Below, piece by piece: positions 47,349 to 55,493 of a stretch of 64,000 nucleotides of DNA. This DNA is from CAIWHR01 sp963741355 (lineage in GTDB: Bacteria > Pseudomonadota > Gammaproteobacteria > Burkholderiales > Casimicrobiaceae): contig CAVUIG010000021.1 of the NCBI GenBank assembly GCA_963741355.1, positions 8,615 to 72,614 on the forward strand. The letters run 5' to 3'. How positions within the stretch are numbered: position 1 is the stretch's first letter; every line of letters starts with the position of its first letter. The notes beneath the pieces were generated by a model that saw only the letters and a list, made by a program, of their open reading frames with translations, had not been told where the DNA came from and ran no database searches. Both the position numbers and the translations under genes were made by a program.

Positions 47349-48136
47349 CGGCCGGTGAAGCGAGGCGGCCGCTTCTCCATGAACGCCGCCACGCCCTCAC
47401 GATAGTCGTCGCTCATGCCGAGCTCGCGCATGAAATCGCGCTCGAGGTCGAGCTGCGCCGCGAGCGTATTGGCAGGACTCGCGTACAGCGCTTCCTTGGT
47501 GCGCGCGAGACCGCGGGTGGGCGCCGCCGCGAACTGGCCGACGATCCGGTCCGCGGTCGCCGAAAGCTCGGAATCGTCGACGCACTGCCAGATGAGTCCC
47601 CAGGCCGCCGCCTGCTCAGCGGAGATCCTGTCACCGAGCAACGCCATTCCCATCGCCCGCGCGGTGCCGACCAACCGCGGCAGGAAATAGGTGCCGCCGG
47701 TGTCGGGGACGAGCCCGAGCTTCGCGAACGCCTCGATGAAGCTCGCCGAACGCGCGGCGATCACGAGATCGCACGCGAACGCGATGTTGGCGCCCGCGCC
47801 GGCGGCGACGCCGTTGACGGCGCAGACGACCGGCAGCGGCAGCGAGCGCAGCGCCAGCACCAGGGGCTTGTAGTTGCGCTCGATCGAGGCGCCGAGGTCG
47901 ACCGGCGCGCCACCCGCCGACACGGCGCGGTCGGAAAGGTCCTGACCCGCGCAGAAGCCGCGCCCGGCGCCGGTGATGAGCAGCACGCGCGCCGACGCGT
48001 CCGCGCGCACGGCGCCGAGGGCGTCGCGCACCTCGGCGTGCATCGCGTCGTTGAAGCTGTTGAGGCGGTCCGGACGGTTCAGCGTCAGGCGGGCGGCGCC
48101 GCCGTCCAGCGTGAAGAGAATGTGCTCGTAGCTCAT
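47345..48136 (-). CDS. paaG: 1,2-epoxyphenylacetyl-CoA isomerase
   Basis: 263 residues, intact, the exact family length. Crotonase motifs ITGAGRGFCAGQDLSDRA and CAVNGVAAGAGANIAFACDL, then FAKLGLVPDTGGTYFLPRLV. The conserved Asp of PaaG (D in VPDTGG) is present, which fits isomerase rather than hydratase chemistry. It turns the ring epoxide into the oxepin. It is overlapped with paaH. No separate paaF-type hydratase is seen in this operon. Confidence 0.94.
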   Translation of the reverse strand: MSYEHILFTLDGGAARLTLNRPDRLNSFNDAMHAEVRDALGAVRADASARVLLITGAGRGFCAGQDLSDRAVSAGGAPVDLGASIERNYKPLVLALRSLPLPVVCAVNGVAAGAGANIAFACDLVIAARSASFIEAFAKLGLVPDTGGTYFLPRLVGTARAMGMALLGDRISAEQAAAWGLIWQCVDDSELSATADRIVGQFAAAPTRGLARTKEALYASPANTLAAQLDLERDFMRELGMSDDYREGVAAFMEKRPPRFTGR

Positions 48137-48194
48137 GGCTGCCGCGTCAGCGCAAATTCGGATCGACCGGATCGCAGCGTGTCCCGGGCCGACC

Positions 48195-49859
48195 TCAGAC
48201 GTGCATCCGGTGCTGCACCACACGGAACCGGCCGGCGACGAACGCGGCGTCGGTCAGCGCGGCATTCGCCGCCGCATTGGCACCGGTGCCGTGGTAGTCC
48301 GAAAACGCCGCCGACTGGTTGACGAACACCGCGCCGGTGAGGTTGATCGACAGCGCGACGCCGACGTCCTCGGCCACCGCGATCGCCTGCTCGATCACCT
48401 CCGGCCGCGTCGAATAGACCGAAAACGTGAGCGCGCCCTTCTCCCGCACCGTCTGCTTCGCCAGCGCCAGGCTCTCCGCCGTGTCCTTGGTGGCGATGAC
48501 GAATGCGATCGGCCCGAACCATTCGTCGCGGTACTTCGCGGTGTCCGCCGCCGCGAGCTTCACGATCAGCGGCGTGCGGATCGTCGCATCGGGGAATGCG
48601 GGATGCGCGATCGCCTGCGTATCGAGCACCACCGGCCCGAGCGAGCGCGCGGATTCGAGGCGCTTCATCACGCCGTCGTTCACGACCGCGCCGAGGAACT
48701 CGACGGCGCGCGCCGGATCGGCAAGGAGCTTCTGCACGCCCTCGGCGAGCGCGCCCGCGACCTCATCGAACGACAGGTGGCCCTCGGCCGTGTCGATGCC
48801 GCCCTGCGGAATGTAGATGTTCTGCGGCGCCGTGCACATCTGGCCCGTGTACAGCGACAGCGAGAACGCCACGTTGCGCACGACGCCCTTGAAGTCGGAA
48901 GCGGAGTCGACGACGATCTGGTTGACGCCGGACTTCTCCGTGAATACCTGCGCCTGCCGCGCGTTGGCCTCGAGCCAGTTGCCGTTCGCCGCGCTGCCGG
49001 TGAAGTCGATGAGCTTCACATCCGCGCGCAGCGCGAGCTTCTGCGCCACGTCGTCGCCCGCCGCGTGCGCGACCATCGTCACGACGTTCGGGTCGAATCC
49101 CGCTTCGGCGAGGACTTCGCGCGCGATCTTCACGCTGAGCGCCAGCGGCAGGATCGCCGCCGGATGCGGCTTGACGACGACGGCGTTGCCGGTGGCGAGA
49201 TCGGCGAAGAGCCCGGGATAGCCGTTCCACGTCGGAAACGTGCAGCAGCCGATGACGAGACCGATGCCTCGCGGCACGATACGAAAATGCTTTTCCATCC
49301 GGATCGGCTCGTTCTTGCCCTGCGGCTTCTCCCAGTGCGCCTTTGCCGGAATGCGCCTGAGCTCGTCCCATGCATAGGCGACCGCTTCGAGCCCGCGGTC
49401 CTGCGCGTGGGGTCCGCCGGCCTGGAATGCCATCATGAACGCCTGCCCCGTCGTATGCATGACGGCGTTCGCGATCAGGAAGCTCTGCTGGTTGATCCGG
49501 TGCAGGATTTCAAGGCACACACCCGCCCAGGCCTCCGGCCCGGCGGCGCGCCAGGCGATCTGCGCCTTTGCCACCGCGGCGAACAACCGGTCGACGTCGG
49601 CCTTCGGGTACGTGATGCCGAGCGCGAAACCGTAAGGCGACTTCTCGCCGCCCACCGTTCCGGCGGTTCCCGGCTGGTCGAGCGGAAACGGCTTGTCCTT
49701 GAGCGCATCGAAGGCGGCCTTGCCCGCCTCGGCGGCGCCCTCGCCGTAGACTTTGGGGCTCGCCGATTCGGGGTACGGGCTCCAGTAGCCGCGCTCGGCG
49801 ATGGCCTGCAATGCGCGATCGAGCGTCGCGCGATGGCGTTCGAAAAACGGATGCGGCAC
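48195..49859 (-). CDS. paaN: Phenylacetate degradation protein PaaN (aldehyde dehydrogenase family)
   Basis: 554 residues, intact, close to the length of the PaaN type common in betaproteobacteria. Aldehyde dehydrogenase features: VIGCCTFPTWNGYPGLFADL, VVVKPHPAAILPLALSV, LIDFTGSAANGNWLE and the catalytic Cys in YTGQMCTAPQNIYIP. It lacks the C-terminal MaoC hydratase domain of PaaZ, so ring opening by hydrolysis would have to come from elsewhere. It lies 72 bp downstream of the inverted-repeat element and 58 bp upstream of paaG. Confidence 0.92.
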   Translation of the reverse strand: MPHPFFERHRATLDRALQAIAERGYWSPYPESASPKVYGEGAAEAGKAAFDALKDKPFPLDQPGTAGTVGGEKSPYGFALGITYPKADVDRLFAAVAKAQIAWRAAGPEAWAGVCLEILHRINQQSFLIANAVMHTTGQAFMMAFQAGGPHAQDRGLEAVAYAWDELRRIPAKAHWEKPQGKNEPIRMEKHFRIVPRGIGLVIGCCTFPTWNGYPGLFADLATGNAVVVKPHPAAILPLALSVKIAREVLAEAGFDPNVVTMVAHAAGDDVAQKLALRADVKLIDFTGSAANGNWLEANARQAQVFTEKSGVNQIVVDSASDFKGVVRNVAFSLSLYTGQMCTAPQNIYIPQGGIDTAEGHLSFDEVAGALAEGVQKLLADPARAVEFLGAVVNDGVMKRLESARSLGPVVLDTQAIAHPAFPDATIRTPLIVKLAAADTAKYRDEWFGPIAFVIATKDTAESLALAKQTVREKGALTFSVYSTRPEVIEQAIAVAEDVGVALSINLTGAVFVNQSAAFSDYHGTGANAAANAALTDAAFVAGRFRVVQHRMHV

Positions 49860-49931
49860 GGCAATGCTCCTTCGAATATCGTCAATTACTCTATCACGGC
49901 ACGTACAGGCGTGGAGGGTGCCTGCGTATCC

Positions 49932-50151
49932 GAAGCCATCTCAAAAACGTAGCGAGCAGCCCCGAGCGCCGCAGTTGCCAAATGAGGGCCCGCAGCGAGT
50001 TCCGAGACAGTACAAACAGGTACGGCGAGGAACGAGCGAGGACACGAAAGCGAAAGCTTCAGTGAAGGCTAACATGAGCGCAGCGAATGTTAAGCGAAGC
50101 GGCCGGAGCTACAAAGCGATCGGGGCGCGCAGTAGTTTTGGAGATGGCTTC
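49932..50151. mobile_element. 220-bp MITE-like element with terminal inverted repeats
   Basis: GAAGCCATCTC (49932-49942) and its exact inverse GAGATGGCTTC (50141-50151) bound a 220-bp stretch. The match continues imperfectly inside (AAAACGTAGCGAGC against AAAACTACTGCGCGC after inversion), giving about 26-bp arms. The inside has no ORF of note, and its composition (runs of GAGCGA, GCGAAGC and CAGCGAATG) differs from the flanking genes. An internal hairpin GCTAACAT/ATGTTAAGC is present. No clear target duplication is seen. It splits the paa operon between paaE and paaN and its right end overlaps the paaE stop codon. Confidence 0.65.
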
Positions 50152-51226
50152 AACCGCTCTGATCGTAGTCGACGGTCACTTTGTCGGTGACGGGATAGCT
50201 CTGGCAGGTGAGCACGAATCCGCGCGCGACTTCGTAGTCCTCGAGCGCGAAATTGACGTCCATGTCGACTTCGCCCGCGACGAGCTTGGCGCGGCAGGTC
50301 GAGCACACGCCTCCCTTGCACGAGTACGGCAGCTCGAGCCCCGCGGCAAGCCCGGCCTCGAGGATGCTCTGTTTCGACTTCTCGAGCATGAAGCTCCGCG
50401 TGATGCCGTCCTGCACGACGGTGACCTCGCACTCGGTGTGCCCCGGCTCCGGCGGCCGGGTGATCCTGTGCTCGTGCTGCGGGATGCTCGCCGCGAAGCG
50501 CTCGATGCGCACCTTGGCATCCGGATAGCCGCGAGCCTTCAGCGCCTCGGCGACCGACTGCATCATCCCGTTCGGCCCGCAGACGAATACCGCGTCGACG
50601 TGTTCGAGGTCGACCCAGTGCGACAGCAGCGCGTCGGCCCGCTCGCGGTCGATGCGGCCGTGCAGCAGCGGAATGTCCTGCGGCTCGCGCGACAGCACGT
50701 GGACGAGGTTGAAGCGCGTGAGGTTGCGGTCCTTGATCGCGGCGAGCTCCTCCTTGAACATCACCGTGCCGGACGCGCGATTGCCGTAGAAGAGGGTGAA
50801 CTCGCTCTCGGGCTCCGCGGCGAGCGTCGTCTTCACGATCGACAGCAGCGGCGTGATCCCGCTGCCTGCGGCGAATCCGACATAGTGCCGGCGGCGCGCG
50901 CCGTCGCGCGGCACGTTGAAATGCCCGAGCGGCGGCGTGACGTCGATGGCGTCTCCCGCCTTGATCGTGTCGTTCGCCCAATTGGAGAACACGCCTCCCG
51001 CGTGCCGCTTCACCGCGATGCGCAGCTCACCCTCGTGCACCGCCGAGCAGATCGAGTACGAGCGGCGCACGTCCTGCCCGTCGATGTCGGCGCGCAGCGT
51101 GAGATGCTGGCCCTGATCGAATCGGAACAGCGGAGTGAGCTCGTCGGGGACCGCGAACGTGATGGCGACGGCGTCGCGCGTCTCGCGCTCGACGCGGGCC
51201 ACGGCCAGTCGGTGGAATCGGCTCAT
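50150..51226 (-). CDS. paaE: Phenylacetyl-CoA epoxidase reductase subunit
   Basis: 358 residues, intact. FAD site RRSYSICS, NAD(P) site FAAGSGITPLLSI with CGPNGMM, and a C-terminal plant-type 2Fe-2S domain with YSCKGGVCSTCRAKL plus LTCQSYP. It passes electrons from NADPH to the di-iron PaaA subunit. The stop codon (50150-50152) lies at the boundary of the inverted-repeat element, so the last residues (YDQSG) may have been altered by its insertion. Confidence 0.96.
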   Translation of the reverse strand: MSRFHRLAVARVERETRDAVAITFAVPDELTPLFRFDQGQHLTLRADIDGQDVRRSYSICSAVHEGELRIAVKRHAGGVFSNWANDTIKAGDAIDVTPPLGHFNVPRDGARRRHYVGFAAGSGITPLLSIVKTTLAAEPESEFTLFYGNRASGTVMFKEELAAIKDRNLTRFNLVHVLSREPQDIPLLHGRIDRERADALLSHWVDLEHVDAVFVCGPNGMMQSVAEALKARGYPDAKVRIERFAASIPQHEHRITRPPEPGHTECEVTVVQDGITRSFMLEKSKQSILEAGLAAGLELPYSCKGGVCSTCRAKLVAGEVDMDVNFALEDYEVARGFVLTCQSYPVTDKVTVDYDQSG

Positions 51227-51266
51227 GCGATGGTCCGGGTCGCGCCGCGTGGCACCGGCCGCGCTC

Positions 51267-51851
51267 TCAGAACGGCTTGAAGTAGTCGAACGGCTCCGCG
51301 CAATCGAGGCAGCGGTAATGCGCCTTGCACGCCGTCGATCCGAATTGCGCGATGCATTCCGTGCTCTGCGAACCGCACCGGGGACAGGAGATCGCCTGGG
51401 TGGGACGGCGCATTCCGCGTATCGACGTCACGTCGACGACACTCTCACGCGCCGCGCCGGACGGCGGCGCGATGCCGAAATCACGCAATTTGCGCCGTGC
51501 CTCCGGCGTGATCCAGTCGGTGGTCCACGCGGGCGAGAGCTGCATCTCGACGCGCACGCGCGGAACGCCCTGCGCGGTCAGCGCCTCGACGATGCTCGTG
51601 CGGATGACCTCCGTTGCTGGGCACCCGGAATACGTGGGCGTCAGGCGCACGACGAGCGTCGTCGGGTCGGCCTCGTCCCACAGGATGCCGCGCACCATCC
51701 CGAGCTCGTGCACCGACACCGCCGGAACCTCGGGATCCGGAACCGCGTCGAGCGCACGCCAGAGCGCGTGGATCGACGGACGCATCCGTCGCTCGCCCAG
51801 CGCGGCGTCGCGCTGCGCCGCCGCGACGGCGCGCTGCTCGGAGGTCACCAT
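51267..51851 (-). CDS. paaD: Phenylacetyl-CoA epoxidase assembly protein PaaD
   Basis: 194 residues. A DUF59/SufT-like N-terminal domain (DAVPDPEVPAVSVHELGMVR, PTYSGCPATEVIRTSI) is followed by a C-terminal zinc-ribbon-like tail with CPRCGSQSTECIAQFGSTAC and CLDCAEPFDYFKPF. PaaD helps mature the metal centre of the epoxidase. ATG 51851 overlaps the paaC stop (ATGGTGA), so translation is coupled. It is intact. Confidence 0.94.
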   Translation of the reverse strand: MVTSEQRAVAAAQRDAALGERRMRPSIHALWRALDAVPDPEVPAVSVHELGMVRGILWDEADPTTLVVRLTPTYSGCPATEVIRTSIVEALTAQGVPRVRVEMQLSPAWTTDWITPEARRKLRDFGIAPPSGAARESVVDVTSIRGMRRPTQAISCPRCGSQSTECIAQFGSTACKAHYRCLDCAEPFDYFKPF

Positions 51852-52622
51852 CGCGCCTCCGGATAGGCTCGCTGCAGGTACTGCATCTCCGGCAGCAGAT
51901 GCCCCAAATGCTCGGTATGCACGCCCTGCCGCCCGCCGCGTCCCTGCCCGCCCTGCATGAAGACGCCGGAAGGCGCCGCGAGCGTGGCTTCGTCGAGAAT
52001 CGCCTCGACATGGCTCCTCCACGCTGCTTCGAGGGGGCGCGGATCGGCCGCGACGCCGGCGGCGATCAGCGATTCGTCGATCGCGTCGACCGCGAACATC
52101 TCGCCCGTGTACATCCAGAGCGTGTCGATCGCCGCCTGCATCCGCTCGTGCGACGTCGCCGTGCCGTCACCCAGGCGGATCACCCAGTCGCCGGAACGCT
52201 CGACGTGATATTGCGCCTCCTTCGCGGACCGTGCCGCGATCTCGGCGATGCGCGGGTCGCGCGATGCCGCCAGCGCGCGCAGCGCGAGCACATGCCACGC
52301 GTCGAACAGGAACTGGCGCGCGATGGTGTCGGCGAAGTTGCCGTTCGGCTGCTCGACCAGCAGCAGATTGCGAAACTCCGGTGCGTCGCGACGGAACGCG
52401 AGCGCATCCTCGTCGCGGCCGCGGCCTTCGACCTCGCCCGCGTAGCTCGAACCACAGGCGCGCCTGGCCGAGGAGATCGAGTCCGACGTTCGCCTGGGCG
52501 ATGTCCTCCTCGAGGACCGGTCCCGTGCCGACGCTCTCGCCCAGCCTCTGCGCGAGGATCAGCGGCGAGTCGCCGAGGCGCAGCAGGTATTCGAAGAGCG
52601 CGTGGTCGGGATCCATCGCCAT
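51845..52622 (-). CDS. paaC: Phenylacetyl-CoA epoxidase subunit PaaC, frameshifted
   Basis: About 258 residues once one base near 52450 (GTGGTTCGAGC) is removed, giving LWSSYAGEVEGRGRDEDALA. N-terminus HALFEYLLRLGDSPLILAQR and GLDLLGQARLW, later QFLFDAWHVLALRALAAS and KEAQYHVERSGDWVIRLGDG match the structural, metal-free partner of PaaA. The start shares a base with the paaB stop (TGATG). It is essential for the PaaABCE complex fold. Confidence 0.94.
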
Positions 52623-52906
52623 CACAGGTGCTTCACTTCGTCGGGCATCGGAAAGAATGTCGGATGGCGGTAGACCTTGCTGTTGGCCGGCTCGAACAGC
52701 GAGTCCTTGTCCGCCGGCGACGACGCCACGACGTCCGACGAGCGCACCGCCCAGATCGAGACGCCCTCGTTGCGCCGCGTGTAGACGTCGCGCGCGTTCT
52801 TGATCGCCAATTCCGCGTCGGGCGCATGCAGGCTGCCGACGTGCTTGTGCGCGAGCCCGTGCTGCGAGCGGATGAAGATTTCCCACAGGGGCCACTCGTT
52901 GCTCAT
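52622..52906 (-). CDS. paaB: Phenylacetyl-CoA epoxidase subunit PaaB
   Basis: 94 residues, intact, the family's usual length. NEWPLWEIFIRSQHGLAHKH, GSLHAPDAELAIKNARDVYT and VRSSDVVASSPADKDSLFEP are diagnostic PaaB segments. It bridges PaaAC dimers in the monooxygenase complex. A GGAGG-type ribosome site precedes ATG 52906, 57 bp after paaA. Confidence 0.96.
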   Translation of the reverse strand: MSNEWPLWEIFIRSQHGLAHKHVGSLHAPDAELAIKNARDVYTRRNEGVSIWAVRSSDVVASSPADKDSLFEPANSKVYRHPTFFPMPDEVKHL

Positions 52907-52963
52907 CGAACCTCCTTCGATCGGCGGAAGCGGGCGCCGTCGCTGCGTTGCTTGCTCGCTCGC

Positions 52964-53959
52964 TCATGCCGCCGCCTTGCTCGCGCGCGCGGCGCGCTTC
53001 TCGGCGTGCGCCACCGCGGCGTCGCGCACCCACGCGCCGTCGTCCCATGCCTTGACGCGTGTCGCGAGGCGCTCGCGGTTGCACGGGCCGTTGCCCTTGA
53101 TCACGCCGTAGAACTCGGCCCAGTCGATCGCGCCGATGTCGTAGTGGCCGCGCTCCGCGTTCCACTTGAGATCGGGGTCCGGCACGCTGAGGCCGAGGTA
53201 ATCGGCCTGCGGCACGGTCTGGTCGATGAAGCGCTGGCGCAGCTCGTCGTTGGACAGGATCTTGATCTTCCACGCCGCCGACTGGGCGCTGTGCACGCTC
53301 TCGGCATCGGGCGGCCCGAACATCATCACCGACGGCCACCACCAGCGGTTCAAGGCGTCCTGCGCCATCGCCTTCTGCTAAGGCAGGCCGTGCGCGAGCG
53401 AGAGCATCAGGTCGTAGCCCTGCCGCTGATGGAAGCTCTCTTCCTTGCAGATGCGCACCATCGCCCGCGCGTAGGGGCCGTACGAGCAGCGGCACAGCGG
53501 AATCTGGTTCATGATCGCCGCGCCGTCGACCAGCCAGCCGATCGCGCCGACGTCGGCCCACGTGAGCGTCGGATAGTTGAAGATCGACGAATACTTCGCC
53601 TTGCCGGAGTGCAGGTCGGCGACGAGCTGGTCGCGCGACACGCCGAGCGTCTCCGCGGCCGAATAGAGGTACAGGCCGTGCCCGCCCTCGTCCTGCACCT
53701 TGGCCATCAGGATCGCCTTGCGCTTGAGCGACGGCGCGCGCGTGATCCAGTTGCCTTCCGGCAGCATGCCGACGATTTCGGAGTGCGCGTGCTGCGAGAT
53801 CTGCCGGACCAGCGTCTTCCGGTAGGCCTCGGGCATGAAATCCTTCGGCTCGATCTTGACGTCGGCGTCGATGCGCGCCTGGAACGCCTGCTCGTCCGGC
53901 GGCATATCGGCCGCGGACCGTACCGACTTGACGCCGGTGTCGACCATCTGCGCGTACAC
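52964..53959 (-). CDS. paaA: Phenylacetyl-CoA epoxidase catalytic subunit PaaA, interrupted by an in-frame TAG
   Basis: 332 codons from a GTG (53959) behind GAAGGAGACAAC. Di-iron ligand regions are present: KVQDEGGHGLYLYSAAETL and ICKEESFHQRQGYDLM, with NRWWWPSVMMFGPPDAE near the end. At 53378-53380 the reading frame contains TAG within LAHGLP-TAG-QKAMAQDAL; homologues usually read TPEQKAM here, so a GAG-to-TAG change is the simplest explanation. Unlike the other breaks this is not a frameshift. It may be a sequence error or a true nonsense mutation that would disable the pathway. It is the first gene of the operon. Confidence 0.9.
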
Positions 53960-54048
53960 GTTGTCTCCTTCGGCGCCGTGCGCGTGCCACGGCTTTCGGC
54001 GAGTGTATCCCGGGCCAGGATCGCCCGCGCGGTCCGCCCCGGGGAAAC

Positions 54049-54085
54049 GATACACTTTTTACTGATCTCGTGTAAAGTATGTATC
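54049..54085. promoter_or_regulatory. Dyad operator in the paaA/paaX divergent region
   Basis: GATACACTTTTTAC (54049-54062) faces GTAAAGTATGTATC (54072-54085) across 9 bp, an imperfect inverted repeat. On the minus strand TTTACA and TATCGT, 18 bp apart within it, can act as the paaA promoter. PaaX is known to bind palindromes of about this size at paa promoters and to be released by phenylacetyl-CoA. The candidate paaX start at 54079 lies inside this site and is therefore not used. Confidence 0.6.
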
Positions 54086-54132
54086 ACGTTGGACGCGGCA
54101 CCCCGCTGCCGCGAAGTTGCCAGGTACGCCCG

Positions 54133-55141
54133 ATGCCCGACAAGAACCCTGCCGACAGGTCCGATCCGCAGGTCCGGCGCTGGATCGCCCGCGAGCTCGC
54201 CGCCGCCGCGCCACGGGGGCCGTCGCTGATCATCACCGTCTGGGGCGACGCCATCGCGCCGCACGGCGGCGCCGTCATGCTGTCGGGGCTGATCCGGCTC
54301 CTTGCCGCCGTTCGGCCTCAACGAGCGGCGCGTGCGCACCAGCGTGTTCCGGCTGGCCCGCGAAGGCTGGCTCGCCGCGACACCGGTCGGACGCCGCAGC
54401 CTCTATCGCCTCAGCAGCGACGGCGCGCGCCGATTCGAGCGCGCGTATCGGCGCATCTACGCGCCGCGCGACGAGCGCTGGGACGACACGTGGGAAATCG
54501 TGGTCCTTGCCGGAATCGCGCCGACACGGCAACGTCACCTGCGCGAGGAATTGCGCTGGGAGGCGTTCGGCCAGCTCGCGCCCGGCATCTACGCGCGACC
54601 CTCCGATCCGCGGGCGCAGCCGCCGCGCCTGTCCAAGGCGACGGCAAGCGAGCGCGCGATCCTGTCGTTCCGCGCCCGTGACGACGAGACCATGTTCGCG
54701 AATTCGCTCGCCTCGGCGGTGCCTCGCGCGTGGGAACTCGCCGCCGTTGCGGCCGATTATCGGCGTTTCCTGCAGCGCTTCGGCGCGGTGATCGACCGCT
54801 TCAGGAACGCGGGGACCGAACGCCACGCGCCCGAGCAATGCTTCGTCGTGCGCACGCTCCTGATCCACGAGTACCGCCGCGTTCTGCTGCGCGATCCGCA
54901 GCTGCCCGCCGCGCTGCTTCCGCTCGATTGGCCGGGCGCCGCCGCGTACGCGCTGTGCCGCGACTTCTACCGGCTCACCCACCGGTCGGCCGAGCGGCAC
55001 CTCATGGCGACGCTGGAAGGCCCGGACGGTCCGCTGCCGCCGGCGAATCCGGCGTTCTACGCGCGTTTCGGGGGACTCGGCGACGACGCGCCAGCGGCCC
55101 AGAGCGTGTCCTCTTCCTCGTCGTCGTCTTCCTCGTCGTAG
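54133..55141 (+). CDS. paaX: PaaX-family phenylacetyl-CoA-responsive repressor, frameshifted
   Basis: About 335 residues. The N-terminal winged helix reads GPSLIITVWGDAIAPHGGAV then, after one break near 54303, FGLNERRVRTSVFRLAREGW. The middle has RRIYAPRDERWDDTWEIVVL and the end DGPLPPANPAFYARFGGL, the standard PaaX close. About 20 extra residues follow, finishing in a run of serines (55108-55138) that is encoded opposite an acidic minus-strand frame. It is divergent from paaA, as expected for the paa repressor. ATG 54133 is preferred over the upstream in-frame ATG. Confidence 0.9.
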
Positions 55142-55236
55142 CCTTCGTCGTCCTCCGGATCGATGTTGCCGACCCCGCCCTCCGATTCGTCGTCGTCATC
55201 ATCGCCGGGACCCGCGGCGCGTCTTGCGTCCGCCAT
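55057..55236 (-). CDS. Possible small acidic protein overlapping the paaX 3' end
   Basis: 59 codons on the minus strand, strongly Asp/Glu-rich (DDDDDESEGGVGNIDPEDDE and a later DEEDDDEEED stretch) and ending SPSPPKRA. Its third codon positions are nearly all G or C, as in neighbouring real genes, whereas the plus strand here gives an odd serine run at the end of paaX. There is no good ribosome site for ATG 55236. One of the two overlapping readings is probably not translated. Function unknown. The rest of 55237-55493 has no gene. Confidence 0.35.
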   Translation of the reverse strand: MADARRAAGPGDDDDDESEGGVGNIDPEDDEGYDEEDDDEEEDTLWAAGASSPSPPKRA

Positions 55237-55493
55237 CGGCGCGACGAGCCCGGGCACCCTCGGGAACCATTCGGGGGTATCGTGGCTCAATGGGGGTGCA
55301 TTCGAACCGCTTGTCGTGAGCACTGGAGGTGCTGTCCGCACGTAGGGCATCAGGAAGCCAACTGTCAGGAAAACGCCACGATACCGCAGATGCGCGTGCC
55401 GGCTCAACGACAGGCAGCCGTCCCGCCGGAGCAACGAGCCTTCCGGCACGCCTTGTCAGCCGCATCCGCGAATCGCTTCATAAGGAGTGAACA

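Noticed and set aside
50065..50105. Hairpin TAACAT...ATGTTA resembling an integron attC site
   Set aside because: The span is under 40 bp, the RYYYAAC consensus is imperfect, there is no integrase or cassette array, and it lies inside the inverted-repeat element.
54079..54132. Upstream in-frame ATG for paaX
   Set aside because: It lies inside the operator/promoter dyad and adds residues not found in PaaX; ATG 54133 fits the family.
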